DNA of 64,000 nucleotides, taken from Arthrobacter sp. Bi26 (GTDB lineage Bacteria > Actinomycetota > Actinomycetes > Actinomycetales > Micrococcaceae). The DNA lies in assembly GCF_918697925.1 (NCBI RefSeq), contig NZ_CAKKMF010000007.1, positions 1 through 64,000 of the forward strand, read 5' to 3'. The notes under the pieces are model-generated. The model made no database searches. It had not been told where the DNA came from and worked only from the letters and a program-made list of their open reading frames with translations. A program made the position numbers and the translations under genes. This document shows, piece by piece, positions 17,437 through 26,328 of the stretch (positions are counted from its first letter, which is position 1; each line of letters starts with the position of its first letter).

Positions 17437-18309
17437 ATGCGATACGTAGTCGGCTATACACCCACCGAACGCGGCGCGGACGCCGTTGCCCTGGCATCGG
17501 CCATGGCCCGGGCGCAGGGGGCGCAACTCGACCTGGTCTATGTGGTGGACCGGCACACGCCCCATGTGGCGACGAATCCGGAAGGAGACCGGGTCAGCGC
17601 CGCGGAGCAGCAGGTCCTCTCCGCGGAACGCCAGGGAATGGAACTGGTCCCTGAGGGGCTGGAGGCGCATTTCCATGTCCGCCAGGCGGAATCGTTCGCA
17701 GCTGGCCTGATCGATGCCGCACTCGAGTACAGGGCGGGGCTGATTGTGGTTGGTGCCGCCAGCCATGGCCTGTTTAAGCGGCATACCGTGGGCAACGTGG
17801 CCAACGCCCTGCTGCACGCCGCCCCGGTTCCGGTGGCACTGGCGCCGCACGGCTACCGCCGGACCGAAGCCATCACGCGTTTGACCCTCGCCGTGGGCCA
17901 GCGCGTCGGAGCGGAGGCGGCGATCGACGTCGCGATCGAATCCGCCGAGCGCCGCGGGGTGCCGCTTCGGCTGGTCTCCCTCGTGGAACTGGACGTCGAG
18001 GGGGACGGCGGGGAAAACGTCAACGCTGCCCACATCCACGCCAACACCGTCCTGGCCGCCGCCGCGCACCGTCTGCCGGAGGGCCACCATGTGAGTGTGG
18101 AGGTCGCCCACGGCCGCACGATCGAGGAAGCAATCGACGACCTGGAATGGGACGACGGGGAGGTCATGATCGTAGGGTCATCCCGCCTGGCGGAGAAGTA
18201 CAAGCTGTTCATCGGCAGCACGGCCTTCAAGGTGCTGCGGGCGCTCCCCGTGCCGATGGTCGTGGTTCCGCGCGACTACCAGCAGGTGGATACCTTCCCG
18301 GCGGTCTGA
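17437..18309 (+). CDS. Universal stress protein, two tandem UspA domains
   Basis: This 290-residue cytoplasmic protein has two Usp domains. The first ends with the ATP-binding motif GAASHGLFKRHTVGNVANALL, the second with IVGSSRLAEKYKLFIGSTAFKVL. The second glycine of the G-x2-G-x9-G(S/T) pattern is not kept in domain two. AAGGGG lies before the ATG. Tandem Usp proteins in actinobacteria respond to hypoxia and stationary phase, but no role is shown here. Its 3' end overlaps the convergent methyltransferase by 34 bp. Confidence 0.9.
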   Translation: MRYVVGYTPTERGADAVALASAMARAQGAQLDLVYVVDRHTPHVATNPEGDRVSAAEQQVLSAERQGMELVPEGLEAHFHVRQAESFAAGLIDAALEYRAGLIVVGAASHGLFKRHTVGNVANALLHAAPVPVALAPHGYRRTEAITRLTLAVGQRVGAEAAIDVAIESAERRGVPLRLVSLVELDVEGDGGENVNAAHIHANTVLAAAAHRLPEGHHVSVEVAHGRTIEEAIDDLEWDDGEVMIVGSSRLAEKYKLFIGSTAFKVLRALPVPMVVVPRDYQQVDTFPAV

Positions 18310-19190
18310 TTCTCGGAGGCCTGGGGCCGCGGGGCCAGGACCGCCCAGTATGCGGGAATGCTGCCGGGCGGTCCGCCGGCCTCCATCGGCACTGTCTTCA
18401 GGACGGTGGAACCCTGCGCGATGAGGGTCCAGCGGTCCGCGGGGAACACGCGCGAGCGTTGCCCGGCGCCGAAGTGGCCCGGTTTCGGCAGGGCAGAAAT
18501 GGCCTGGCGGAGCGGTCCCGGGATCTTCTCGCCCGTGGCGCCCAGGCCGCGCAGGTAGCTGAGTGCGCCGCCCGGGACGTTTGTCTCGACCAGGTAAATC
18601 CGTCCCCGAGTGCCAAGGAGGGCTTCGATGGAGCCCGCCAGGCGTGCCTGCCGCCGCCGGCTGAGGACGTGGAAAACGCCGCGGACAAAGACGTTGGCGT
18701 CGCCGAGTTCCCGCGCCAGCCCGGCTGCCGCAGCCGGCTCGGTGGCATCCAGGCTCCGGAAACTGAGGCCCGGTACGTGCGGCTGGGCGCACTGCGCGGC
18801 TGCCACGGCCTCGGGTGAGACGTCGACGCCCAGGACCGAGGGGAAGATTTCGGTCAGCCGGCGTGTGATGGCGCCGTTCCCGCAGCCGAGATCGATCACG
18901 GGAAGGCCGGTGTCCATCGCGCCCGCCATGGCCTGCAGGTGGTGCCGGATCTCTTCGTTCCCGGCGCCGGGGGCGGCATCCCAGATGATCGGTTCGGTGA
19001 GGGAGCCCCGAGACACTCCGCGCCAGAAGGCATCCCAGCGCCGGTCCGGGCGGCTGGGACGGTGCAGTGACAGCGCCGCGACCCTGGCAGCCAGCCGGAA
19101 CGTGTCCGCCGCCCTATGCATGCCCGCCGTGCTTTTTCCTGTTTTGCGTGTTCCTGTTTTGCGCTTGCCCGCGGGAACGGGTCCGCTCAC
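18276..19190 (-). CDS. Class I SAM-dependent methyltransferase
   Basis: This 304-residue protein has the SAM-binding motif I VIDLGCGNGAITRRL, followed by VLGVDVSPEAV and FRSLDATEPA. The first 30 residues are basic and of low complexity (GKRKTGTRKTGK). I chose GTG 19190 because its codon overlaps the GGDEF-EAL stop by 4 bp (GTGA), a coupling pattern; an internal ATG at MHRAADTF is the alternative. The substrate is unknown. It is the last gene of a three-gene operon with a STAS-like protein and a c-di-GMP enzyme. Confidence 0.8.
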   Translation of the reverse strand: MSGPVPAGKRKTGTRKTGKSTAGMHRAADTFRLAARVAALSLHRPSRPDRRWDAFWRGVSRGSLTEPIIWDAAPGAGNEEIRHHLQAMAGAMDTGLPVIDLGCGNGAITRRLTEIFPSVLGVDVSPEAVAAAQCAQPHVPGLSFRSLDATEPAAAAGLARELGDANVFVRGVFHVLSRRRQARLAGSIEALLGTRGRIYLVETNVPGGALSYLRGLGATGEKIPGPLRQAISALPKPGHFGAGQRSRVFPADRWTLIAQGSTVLKTVPMEAGGPPGSIPAYWAVLAPRPQASENQTAGKVSTCW

Positions 19191-20719
19191 GCGACAGCGC
19201 CGTCTCTGTGCGCGAGCAGATCCGTCATGTCCGGCACCGGCAGCGGACGGCTGAAGAAGTACCCTTGACCGAATTCGCAGTTCAGCTGCCGCAGCTTGTT
19301 CGCTTGCTCCCTGTCCTCGATGCCCTCGGCTACGGCGCCCAGTCCGGCCGAATGGATCAGTTGCAGGATGGCCGCGACGAATGCCTCCTGCTGCCGGTCT
19401 GTGGTCAGTCCGTCGAGCAGGGACTTGTCGATCTTTGCCTGCGCGGCCGGGAGGGTGCGCAGGTAGCTGATGGAAGAATAGCCCGTGCCGAAGTCGTCGA
19501 TCTCGATCCGGACGCCGAGATCATTGAGCGACTTCATGGTGGCTGCGACTTCCGGGCCGCCGCGCATGATCGCAGTTTCGGTGATCTCGATTGAGACATG
19601 GCAGGGGTCCACGTCGTGGCGGGCCAGCAGGCTTTCGACGTAGGGCGCCAGATCAACGTGGTGCAGGTCCGCAGGGGAGAGATTGATGTGCGTGCTGAAG
19701 TCCGCCGGGAGGCCCGGATCGGACTTCCAGCGGCCGGTCTGCGCGATGGCGTTCCGGAGCACCCAGTGGCCGATTTCCACCGTGAGCCCGGCCTCGTCGG
19801 CGGCGTCAAGGAAGGTATCCGGCGCCAGCAGGCCCAAGGCGGGGTGGCGCCAGCGGATCAGGGCCTCGGTGCCGGCAATGGCTCCAGTGCGGAGGTCCAT
19901 GATGGGCTGGTATTCCAGCTCGAGCTGGTCCATCGCCAGTGCCGTCCTCAGCTCTGCCACCTGGTGGACCCGCTGCTTGGCGGCCTCGTGCATGGCCGCG
20001 GAAAACACCAGGAGGGTGTCCCGGCCGCGTTTCTTGGCCTCATGCATGGCGATGTCGGCATCGCGGATGAGTTCCTCGCTGCGCAGGCCAGGTTCCCCCA
20101 GCCGGACACCGGTTCCGGCCGTGAGGGCGACAGCGACACCGCCGGCGACGATTCTGTCCTTCAGCGATTCGCCGAGCCGGGCCGCGATCTGCAGCACGTC
20201 CTCCGTGTCCTGGTCCGCGACGAGTACGGCGAACTCATCACCGCTCAGACGTGCGATCAGGTGGCCGGCACCGGCCGCCGCGCGAAGCCGCAGGGCCGCC
20301 TCGCGCAGGACGGCGTCCCCCGCGGCATGGCCGAGGCTGTCGTTGATGAGCCGGAAGGAATCGAGGTCCAGCAGAATGAGGGCCGGCTGGTGTCCCGCGC
20401 CGGCGCCGGCAACGGCTTCGGCCACTTTTTCCTGCAGCAGCGAGCGGCTGGCCAGGCCGGTCAGCTCATCGGTGTTGATGACGCGCCGGAGTTCGGCTTT
20501 GGCCGCCTCCAGGAGCGCGGTCCGCTCGGCGACCCGGACTTCCAGGTCCTCGTACATGCTTTGGAGCTCTTCGGCCAGCAGGTTGATGCCGGTCGTGACG
20601 GCGTCAATGCCGTCCCTTGCCGGTGAGACCGGCAGGCGGTTCGACAGATCGCCCGAGGACAGTACGACGATGCCGTCCACGAGTTCCTCGAGGCGGCGGT
20701 CATCCTCACTCCCCGTCAT
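19187..20719 (-). CDS. Diguanylate cyclase/phosphodiesterase (GGDEF-EAL)
   Basis: This 510-residue protein acts on cyclic di-GMP. Residues 20-80 resemble a HAMP-like segment and a coiled coil (MYEDLEVRVAERTALLEAAKAEL) without a membrane helix, so it should be cytosolic. The GGDEF domain carries SGDEF at 159-163 instead of GGDEF and has no RxxD inhibitory site. The EAL domain looks complete: TEALIRW with Glu285, INLSP (Asn346), EITET (Glu378), IDDFGTGYSS (Asp408-Asp409), Lys429 and AEGIED (Glu465). Net phosphodiesterase activity is therefore the safer guess. It overlaps the genes on both sides. Confidence 0.92.
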   Translation of the reverse strand: MTGSEDDRRLEELVDGIVVLSSGDLSNRLPVSPARDGIDAVTTGINLLAEELQSMYEDLEVRVAERTALLEAAKAELRRVINTDELTGLASRSLLQEKVAEAVAGAGAGHQPALILLDLDSFRLINDSLGHAAGDAVLREAALRLRAAAGAGHLIARLSGDEFAVLVADQDTEDVLQIAARLGESLKDRIVAGGVAVALTAGTGVRLGEPGLRSEELIRDADIAMHEAKKRGRDTLLVFSAAMHEAAKQRVHQVAELRTALAMDQLELEYQPIMDLRTGAIAGTEALIRWRHPALGLLAPDTFLDAADEAGLTVEIGHWVLRNAIAQTGRWKSDPGLPADFSTHINLSPADLHHVDLAPYVESLLARHDVDPCHVSIEITETAIMRGGPEVAATMKSLNDLGVRIEIDDFGTGYSSISYLRTLPAAQAKIDKSLLDGLTTDRQQEAFVAAILQLIHSAGLGAVAEGIEDREQANKLRQLNCEFGQGYFFSRPLPVPDMTDLLAHRDGAVA

Positions 20720-21104
20720 GGCCCCGTGCGGTCAGCCAGCGGACCGCCTCATCGCTGTTGGTGAAAAAGCGTGTCGGAACCGGCGCCGAATTGACGCCCA
20801 GGAAGAAGTTGGCGAGAACCCGGTCCACGGCGGACGAACCGAGGAGCGCGATTGCCGAGGCGTCGCAGCGCTTGGCGAACACGGCCCGGGCGGCCCGGGT
20901 GACGGACTCCGTGGTGGCCATGTCGATCAGCAGCGGCGTGGGCCGGCCGCCGCACAATTCATTGACGCGATCCATGGCCAGCTGAGCGTTGGGGGCATCA
21001 ATCACGACGCCCCGGGCCCACTCGAGGCGCAAGATGCCGCTGCTGTCGAAGTCCAGAGACGAGATGTCGCGCCCGCCCGGAGTTTCACGATCCTCTTCTG
21101 GCAC
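20706..21104 (-). CDS. STAS-like DUF7793 family protein
   Basis: This 132-residue protein has the alternating pattern of a STAS-like fold (GILRLEWARGVVIDAPNAQLAMDRV, PLLIDMATTESVTRAARAVFAK, ASAIALLGSSAVDRVLANFF). In Arthrobacter-type genomes such proteins often sit beside GGDEF or histidine kinase genes. I chose GTG 21104 because GAGGA lies 6 nt upstream; a TTG two codons earlier is possible. It overlaps the GGDEF-EAL start by 14 bp and probably modulates it, as inference. Confidence 0.75.
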   Translation of the reverse strand: MPEEDRETPGGRDISSLDFDSSGILRLEWARGVVIDAPNAQLAMDRVNELCGGRPTPLLIDMATTESVTRAARAVFAKRCDASAIALLGSSAVDRVLANFFLGVNSAPVPTRFFTNSDEAVRWLTARGHDGE

Positions 21105-21130
21105 CAGCAATCCTCAATTTCGCCCCAACG

Positions 21131-21158
21131 TGTGCATTCATACTGACACTAATGCACA
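21131..21158. promoter_or_regulatory. Inverted repeat before the c-di-GMP operon
   Basis: TGTGCATT (21131-21138) and AATGCACA (21151-21158) are exact inverted repeats 12 bp apart, 27 bp before the DUF7793 start. Position and symmetry suit an operator over the promoter, but no cognate regulator is evident. Confidence 0.45.
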
Positions 21159-21213
21159 GCGGCCTTGGTGCGCAGGCAGCAGCCCCTCAGGTCAGTAGCG
21201 CAGGGCAGGAGCG

Positions 21214-22239
21214 CTAGGCGGCGGCGCGGGCCAGTTTCCGGGTCACGGAGTTCTTCCGGGCAGTGTGCAGCATGTCCACGGTCAGCACCAGCAGCGCCAG
21301 CCAGACGACGCCGAAACCGATCCAGCGGTCCGGTGTCATGGCTTCCTTGAACACGACGAGCGCCACGATGAACTGCAGGACCGGTGCGAAGTACTGCAGC
21401 AGGCCGATCGTGGTCATCGGCAGCCGGCGGGCGGAGGCGCCGAAGAACAGCAGCGGCACGGCGGTGATGACGCCGGACGCCACGAGCAGCCAAAAATGCC
21501 CCGCACCGTTGGTGGCCAGACTTGCCGCCCCGCTGACCGCTAGGAAGATCATTGTGGCCGCGGCCAGTGGTGCCAGCACGATCGTCTCCACGGTGAGGCT
21601 CGTGATCGCGTCCGCCCGCGGGCCAACACGTTTCTTGACGAATCCGTACAGACCGAAGCTCAGCGCCAGCGTCAGCGCGATCCAGGGGAGCTTGCCGTAG
21701 GAGACCGTCAGAACCCCGACAGCAATGAAACCGATGCCGACGGCGGCCCACTGCAGCGGCCGCAGCTTTTCCTTCAGGACAAAGACCCCCAGCAATACAG
21801 AGACGAGCGGGTTGATGAAGTAGCCCAGGGAGGCTTCGACGGCCTGGCCGGTGGTTACACCGTAGGTATACGTCAGCCAGTTCACCGCGATCAGTCCGGC
21901 CGCGATCGAAAGCGGCCCGATCACCGTGCGGTTGCGGAACGCGGATCCGAGCACCCGCCACGAGCGGGTGATGGTAATCAGCAGGACGCAGAAAAGCAGC
22001 GACCAGACCACCCGGTTGGCCACGATCTCGACGGCGCCGGCCGGATGCAGGACGTAGAAGTACAGCGGCAGCAGCCCCCAGAGCCCGTAGGCGCCGATCC
22101 CGAACAGGATTCCCGCCGTCGTGTCCTTGTCTACCGGTGCCGGTCCAGCCGGCCGGGCCGTCGCCGGCCCGGCTGCAGCGGCTGAGGCGCTCGACGCTGT
22201 CAGTGGGGCGGGGGAGAAGGATCCTTCAGGCTTAGGCAC
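21214..22239 (-). CDS. rarD: EamA-family transporter RarD
   Basis: This 341-residue membrane protein has about ten helices in two EamA halves and the RarD signature AYGLWGLLPLYFYVLHPAGAVEIVANRVVWS. YGFVKKRVG and LLQYFAPVLQFIVALVVFKE also match. The family was linked to chloramphenicol sensitivity in Pseudomonas, and the physiological substrate is unknown. The Ala/Pro-rich first 35 residues are unusual but in frame. The start is GTG 22239. TATTGA lies 6 nt upstream, close to the leaderless pattern. It is divergent from the second fprA. Confidence 0.88.
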   Translation of the reverse strand: MPKPEGSFSPAPLTASSASAAAAGPATARPAGPAPVDKDTTAGILFGIGAYGLWGLLPLYFYVLHPAGAVEIVANRVVWSLLFCVLLITITRSWRVLGSAFRNRTVIGPLSIAAGLIAVNWLTYTYGVTTGQAVEASLGYFINPLVSVLLGVFVLKEKLRPLQWAAVGIGFIAVGVLTVSYGKLPWIALTLALSFGLYGFVKKRVGPRADAITSLTVETIVLAPLAAATMIFLAVSGAASLATNGAGHFWLLVASGVITAVPLLFFGASARRLPMTTIGLLQYFAPVLQFIVALVVFKEAMTPDRWIGFGVVWLALLVLTVDMLHTARKNSVTRKLARAAA

Positions 22240-22368
22240 AAGATCAATAACACCACCTGAGCGGCGCCTATTCCTGCCAATCGGAGCAGGAGCGAGCCGG
22301 CGACATTTAGAATAGGGGCCTGTGCGCTGTATCTACTGGCGCTGTCCTAAGACTCAGAAGGGCTCCCG

Positions 22369-23805
22369 GTGTCCAACTCGGCCGAATCCACATCCACTCG
22401 TCCCCTCCGTGTCGCGATTGTTGGCGCCGGTCCGGCCGGCGTCTACGCCGCGGACATCCTGACGAAGTCCAATGAGGTCAAAGACGGCGACTTCCAGGTC
22501 AGCATCGATCTCTTTGAGGCATATCCGGCACCGTACGGCCTCATCCGGTACGGGGTGGCTCCTGACCATCCGCGGATCAAGGGGATCGTCAACGCCCTGC
22601 ACAAGGTCCTGGACCGCGGCGACATCCGGTTCCTCGGTAACGTCACCTACGGCCGGGACCTGACGCTGCATGACTTCCGGGCCTTCTACGACGCCGTCAT
22701 CTTCTCCACCGGAGCCATCAAGGACGCGGACCTGGACATTCCAGGGATCGGCCTGGAGGGGTCCTTCGGCGGGGCGGACTTCGTCTCCTGGTACGACGGC
22801 CACCCGGATGTGCCCCGGGACTGGCCGCTGGAGGCCAAGGAGATTGCGGTGATCGGCAACGGCAACGTGGCCCTCGATGTGGCCCGCATGCTGGTCAAGC
22901 ACGCCGATGAACTCCTCGTCACCGAAATCCCGGACAACGTCTACCGGGCACTGAAGGATTCGCCGGTCACCGACGTCCATGTTTTTGGCCGCCGCGGCCC
23001 GGCCCAGGTGAAGTTCACGCCGCTGGAGCTGCGCGAACTCAGCCACGCCAAGGACGTGGACATCGTCCTGTACCCGGAGGACTTCGAGTTCGACGAGGCC
23101 TCGGACGAGGCCATCCGCAGCAACAACCAGATCCGGACCATGGTCAACACCCTGACGAACTGGCTCGTCGAGGAACATGCCGAGGCCGAGGAACCGTCCT
23201 CGCGCCGGCTGCACCTGCACTTCCTGCACAGCCCCGTCGAGATCCATGACGACGCCGCGAACCCCGGCCGGGTCGCCGGCATCAAGTTCGAACGCATGCA
23301 GCTGGACGGCACCGGGAACGTCAAGGGCACCGGGGAGTTCCTCGACTACCCCGTCCAGGCCGTCTACCGTGCGATCGGCTACCACGGTTCGCCGCTTGAT
23401 GAGCTGGAATACGATGCCCGCCGCGGGGTCGTCCCGAACGAGGGCGGCCGCGTGCTCGACGCCGAGGGAAACGCCGTGCCCGGAATCTACGCCACGGGCT
23501 GGATCAAGCGCGGGCCCGTCGGGCTGATCGGCCACACCAAGGGCGACGCGCTGGAGACCATCGGCTTCCTGCTGGAGGACCGGCTGACGCTGCCCCCGGC
23601 GCAGAACCCGGACCCGCAGGCCATCATCGACCTGCTTCAGGAGCGCGGCATCGAGTACACCACGTGGGAAGGGTGGATCAAGCTTGATGCCCACGAGCTC
23701 GCCCTCGGCGCCGAATGGTCCGCGGCGCAGTCCGCCAACCGGATCGAACGGGAGCGCATCAAGGTTGTGCCCCGCGAGGACATGATCGAGATTTCCCGCG
23801 GCTAG
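22369..23805 (+). CDS. fprA: FAD-dependent ferredoxin/NADP+ oxidoreductase, FprA type (copy 2)
   Basis: This 478-residue paralogue of the reductase at 2017-3480 has the same architecture: FAD motif IVGAGPAGVYAADIL, NADP motif IGNGNVALDVARML, and GWIKRGPVGLIGHTKGDALETI near the end. By eye about three quarters of positions are identical; the main differences are in residues 255-275 and 425-460. GTG 22369 follows AGAAGGG. Unlike copy 1 it is not beside siroheme or sulfur genes, so the two may serve different ferredoxins or conditions, which is inference. Confidence 0.92.
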   Translation: MSNSAESTSTRPLRVAIVGAGPAGVYAADILTKSNEVKDGDFQVSIDLFEAYPAPYGLIRYGVAPDHPRIKGIVNALHKVLDRGDIRFLGNVTYGRDLTLHDFRAFYDAVIFSTGAIKDADLDIPGIGLEGSFGGADFVSWYDGHPDVPRDWPLEAKEIAVIGNGNVALDVARMLVKHADELLVTEIPDNVYRALKDSPVTDVHVFGRRGPAQVKFTPLELRELSHAKDVDIVLYPEDFEFDEASDEAIRSNNQIRTMVNTLTNWLVEEHAEAEEPSSRRLHLHFLHSPVEIHDDAANPGRVAGIKFERMQLDGTGNVKGTGEFLDYPVQAVYRAIGYHGSPLDELEYDARRGVVPNEGGRVLDAEGNAVPGIYATGWIKRGPVGLIGHTKGDALETIGFLLEDRLTLPPAQNPDPQAIIDLLQERGIEYTTWEGWIKLDAHELALGAEWSAAQSANRIERERIKVVPREDMIEISRG

Positions 23806-23911
23806 GGCAGGTCTTTGAGGGCAGCAGGTCCCTGAGGCAACAGGGGGGCGTCCCGTCAGCCCGGGCGAAAAAGTGTCGGCTGCGCGGCTGCCTACGTGCC
23901 AGAATCCTCTC

Positions 23912-24685
23912 ATGACCAAGGAACGCAGTGAACTGAAGAGCACCGGATACGAGATCTTCATCGGTATCCTTTCGATCCTGTCGATCGTGAATCTCGGGCT
24001 CTTGTATGTAGTGCAGGACGCGTCGCTCGACACTGTGCTCACCGTGATGAACGGCATTTTCAGCGTGGTCTTCCTCGCCGATTTCCTCTACCGGATCGTC
24101 ACCGCACCATCGGCCGGCGCCTATTTCTTCAAGCACTTCGGCTGGGCCGACCTGCTTGCCAGCGTGCCTGTCGCCCAATTCAAGATCCTGCGCATCTTCC
24201 GGCTGGTACGGGTGTACCGCCTGCTCCGTGAGCTCGGCATCCGCACCGTCGGCCGCGCGCTGATCAAAGATCGGGCCGGCAGTTCCCTGTACGTACTGCT
24301 GCTCATGGGCATTTTCGTGCTGGAATTCGGCAGCCTCACGATACTCCGCGTCGAGCAGTACGCCCCGGGGGCCAACATCACGACCGCCTCGGACGCCATC
24401 TGGTACACGATCGTCACGATCTCGACAGTTGGATACGGTGACCAGTATCCGGTCACCGATCCGGGCCGTGTCATCGGGTCAGGCATCATTGTCCTCGGCG
24501 TCGGTATCTTCGGCACGTTCACCGGCTACCTGGCCAACTTCTTCCTCGCTCCCAAGAAACCCGCACCGTCCGTCGGAGCGGCCGGCGCGGGTACCTCGAC
24601 GGTCGAGGCACTCCGCCTGCGCCTGGAAGAGTCCGAAGCCAAGCTCACCGAGATCAGAAAGCTGCTCGTCGAGCCAACTTCGTGA
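23912..24685 (+). CDS. Voltage-gated potassium channel
   Basis: This 257-residue protein is a six-helix Kv-like channel. The S4 segment has basic residues at every third position (Lys91, Arg94, Arg97, Arg100, Arg103, Arg106), and the selectivity filter is TVGYGD at 172-177. A short C-terminal tail (LRLRLEESEAKLTEIRKLL) can form a coiled coil that may hold the tetramer. The ATG at 23912 has no clear ribosome site; CAGAAT 6 nt upstream suggests a leaderless message. It is monocistronic by appearance. Confidence 0.93.
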   Translation: MTKERSELKSTGYEIFIGILSILSIVNLGLLYVVQDASLDTVLTVMNGIFSVVFLADFLYRIVTAPSAGAYFFKHFGWADLLASVPVAQFKILRIFRLVRVYRLLRELGIRTVGRALIKDRAGSSLYVLLLMGIFVLEFGSLTILRVEQYAPGANITTASDAIWYTIVTISTVGYGDQYPVTDPGRVIGSGIIVLGVGIFGTFTGYLANFFLAPKKPAPSVGAAGAGTSTVEALRLRLEESEAKLTEIRKLLVEPTS

Positions 24686-24782
24686 ACGCCTGCACATAGT
24701 CGCGGACTTGGTGCAGGCTTCCGCGGGAACCTGATCCGTGTCGACGCGGGTCATTCGTCGTCCTGCCGAGGACTCCGGCGCG

Positions 24783-24811
24783 TTTCCAAACGCCCCGCTC
24801 GGAACTAGACT
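24783..24811 (+). promoter_or_regulatory. Predicted promoter of the GAF regulator gene
   Basis: TTTCCA (24783-24788) and TAGACT (24806-24811) are 17 bp apart. Transcription near 24818 would give a leader of about 48 nt with GGGAG before the ATG at 24866. Confidence 0.45.
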
Positions 24812-24865
24812 GGACCGGACGTGGCGGCCTTCGGTACGCCGTCGAGCCCGTCCGGTGGGAGTTCA

Positions 24866-26245
24866 ATGAGGAATCTGGTCCATCCGGCAGCTCCGTTACC
24901 GCCAGCTGGCGGGGTCAGTGCGGAGCTGCGCCAGCAGCATGCCAGCGCCGGGCATGAGGAACTGGACTCGCAGGGACTCGTTTTTCCCGGGAACCTGCAA
25001 CTGCCTGGACTCAGCAGCCTGATCCAGGAGTCGTGGCGGCGTTCCGCACAGCTGCTCGCCAACCCGGACAACCCTGAGGCGCCGCTGGCCCTGGACCGCG
25101 AGGAACTCGAGGAATACCGCCGCCAGCACCCGCTGGCCGCCATCATGCCCGTGATCCATAAGCTCCTGGTCCTGCCGAGCCATGACAGCGGAATGCTGGT
25201 AGCCGTGGGAGACGAGGTGGGCCGGCTGCTCTGGGTTGAAGGCGACGCCGCCCTGCAGCGCCGGGCCGAGGGCATGATGTTCGTCCCCGGTGCCGACTGG
25301 TCCGAAGCGACGGTCGGCACCAGCGCCCCCGGAACCGCGCTGGCCCTCGGCCGGGGAATCCAGATCTCCGGTGCCGAACACTACAAGCGCTCGGTTCATC
25401 CGTGGAGCTGCACGGCTGTGCCGTTCCACGATCCTGATTCCGGCGCCCTGCTGGGGGTCGTGGACATCACCGGCACAGAGTCGGCCGTGGCCCCGCATAC
25501 GTTATCGCTCGTTGAGGCGACGGTCGCCGCGGCCCAGGCGCATCTGCGGGTGGAACGGCTGCAGCTGGCCGCAGCCGGGCAGTCCTCGCCGTCCCGGCGG
25601 CGGAACTCGGCGCCGAAGACGGCCGGGGCGCCGGCGGCCAACAGCCTCTACCGCAACAGCCTCCAGCTGCTCGGCCGCGACCAGGCCCTGCTCAGCATTG
25701 ACGGCCGGACCGTGGCCCTGTCCGCCCGGCACAGCGAGATCCTGGCCCTGCTCAGCAGCCACCCCGCAGGGCTGAATGCCGAGGAACTCTGCGCCCTCCT
25801 GTACCCCGGGGAGGCCTTCACCATGACCCTGCGCGCGGAGATGGTGCGGCTGCGCAAGGTGCTTCAGCAGCTCCATCCCGGTGCTGTCCCAGAATCACGC
25901 CCGTACCGCCTGCCGCTGGACCTCGTCCCCGACGCCGGACAGGTGCTGGACTGCCTGCAGCGCGGCGCCCACCGGATAGCGCTGGAGATCTACCGCGGCG
26001 CCGTGCTGCCCCGCTCCGAGGCGCCCGGCATCGTGGAGCTGCGGGCCAGGGTCTCCGCGCTGATGCGCGAGGCCCTGCTGACGGACGGCAGCGCCGAATC
26101 GCTCCTGAAGTACGCCGCGCTGCCCGAGGCCAAGGACGACGTCGACGTCCGCATCGCCGCGCTGAAGCTGCTGGCGCCGCGCTCGCCCAAGCGCGCCGCC
26201 GTCGTCGCCGATCTGGAACGGCTGGACCGGGAACTGAGCGCCTGA
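24866..26245 (+). CDS. GAF-domain transcriptional regulator of alcohol/aldehyde metabolism
   Basis: This 459-residue protein resembles the AcoR-like GAF regulators that precede aldehyde dehydrogenase genes in actinobacteria. It has an N-terminal sensor part with a GAF domain (about residues 75-215, VGTSAPGTALALGRGIQISGAEHY, LGVVDITG) and, in place of the sigma-54 AAA module, a C-terminal winged-helix-like region (DGRTVALSARHSEILALLSSHPAGL). ATG 24866 is preferred because GGGAG lies upstream. It is followed by aldehyde and alcohol dehydrogenases, which it probably activates. Confidence 0.82.
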   Translation: MRNLVHPAAPLPPAGGVSAELRQQHASAGHEELDSQGLVFPGNLQLPGLSSLIQESWRRSAQLLANPDNPEAPLALDREELEEYRRQHPLAAIMPVIHKLLVLPSHDSGMLVAVGDEVGRLLWVEGDAALQRRAEGMMFVPGADWSEATVGTSAPGTALALGRGIQISGAEHYKRSVHPWSCTAVPFHDPDSGALLGVVDITGTESAVAPHTLSLVEATVAAAQAHLRVERLQLAAAGQSSPSRRRNSAPKTAGAPAANSLYRNSLQLLGRDQALLSIDGRTVALSARHSEILALLSSHPAGLNAEELCALLYPGEAFTMTLRAEMVRLRKVLQQLHPGAVPESRPYRLPLDLVPDAGQVLDCLQRGAHRIALEIYRGAVLPRSEAPGIVELRARVSALMREALLTDGSAESLLKYAALPEAKDDVDVRIAALKLLAPRSPKRAAVVADLERLDRELSA

Positions 26246-26274
26246 CCCGTCGCGGCAGGCAAGGACGGCGGGTG

Positions 26275-26328
26275 AGTGACCGGGGTCACTTGCTTGCAAC
26301 CTGACTGCAACCTTTGCGCGCCTACGCT
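26275..26328 (+). promoter_or_regulatory. Putative activator sites and promoter of the aldehyde dehydrogenase gene
   Basis: The palindrome AGTGACCGGGGTCACT (26275-26290) is followed by two TGCAACC copies at 26295 and 26306, 11 bp apart, then TACGCT (26323-26328) as a -10 candidate without a good -35. This layout fits an activator-dependent promoter; the neighbouring GAF regulator is the natural candidate. Confidence 0.5.
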
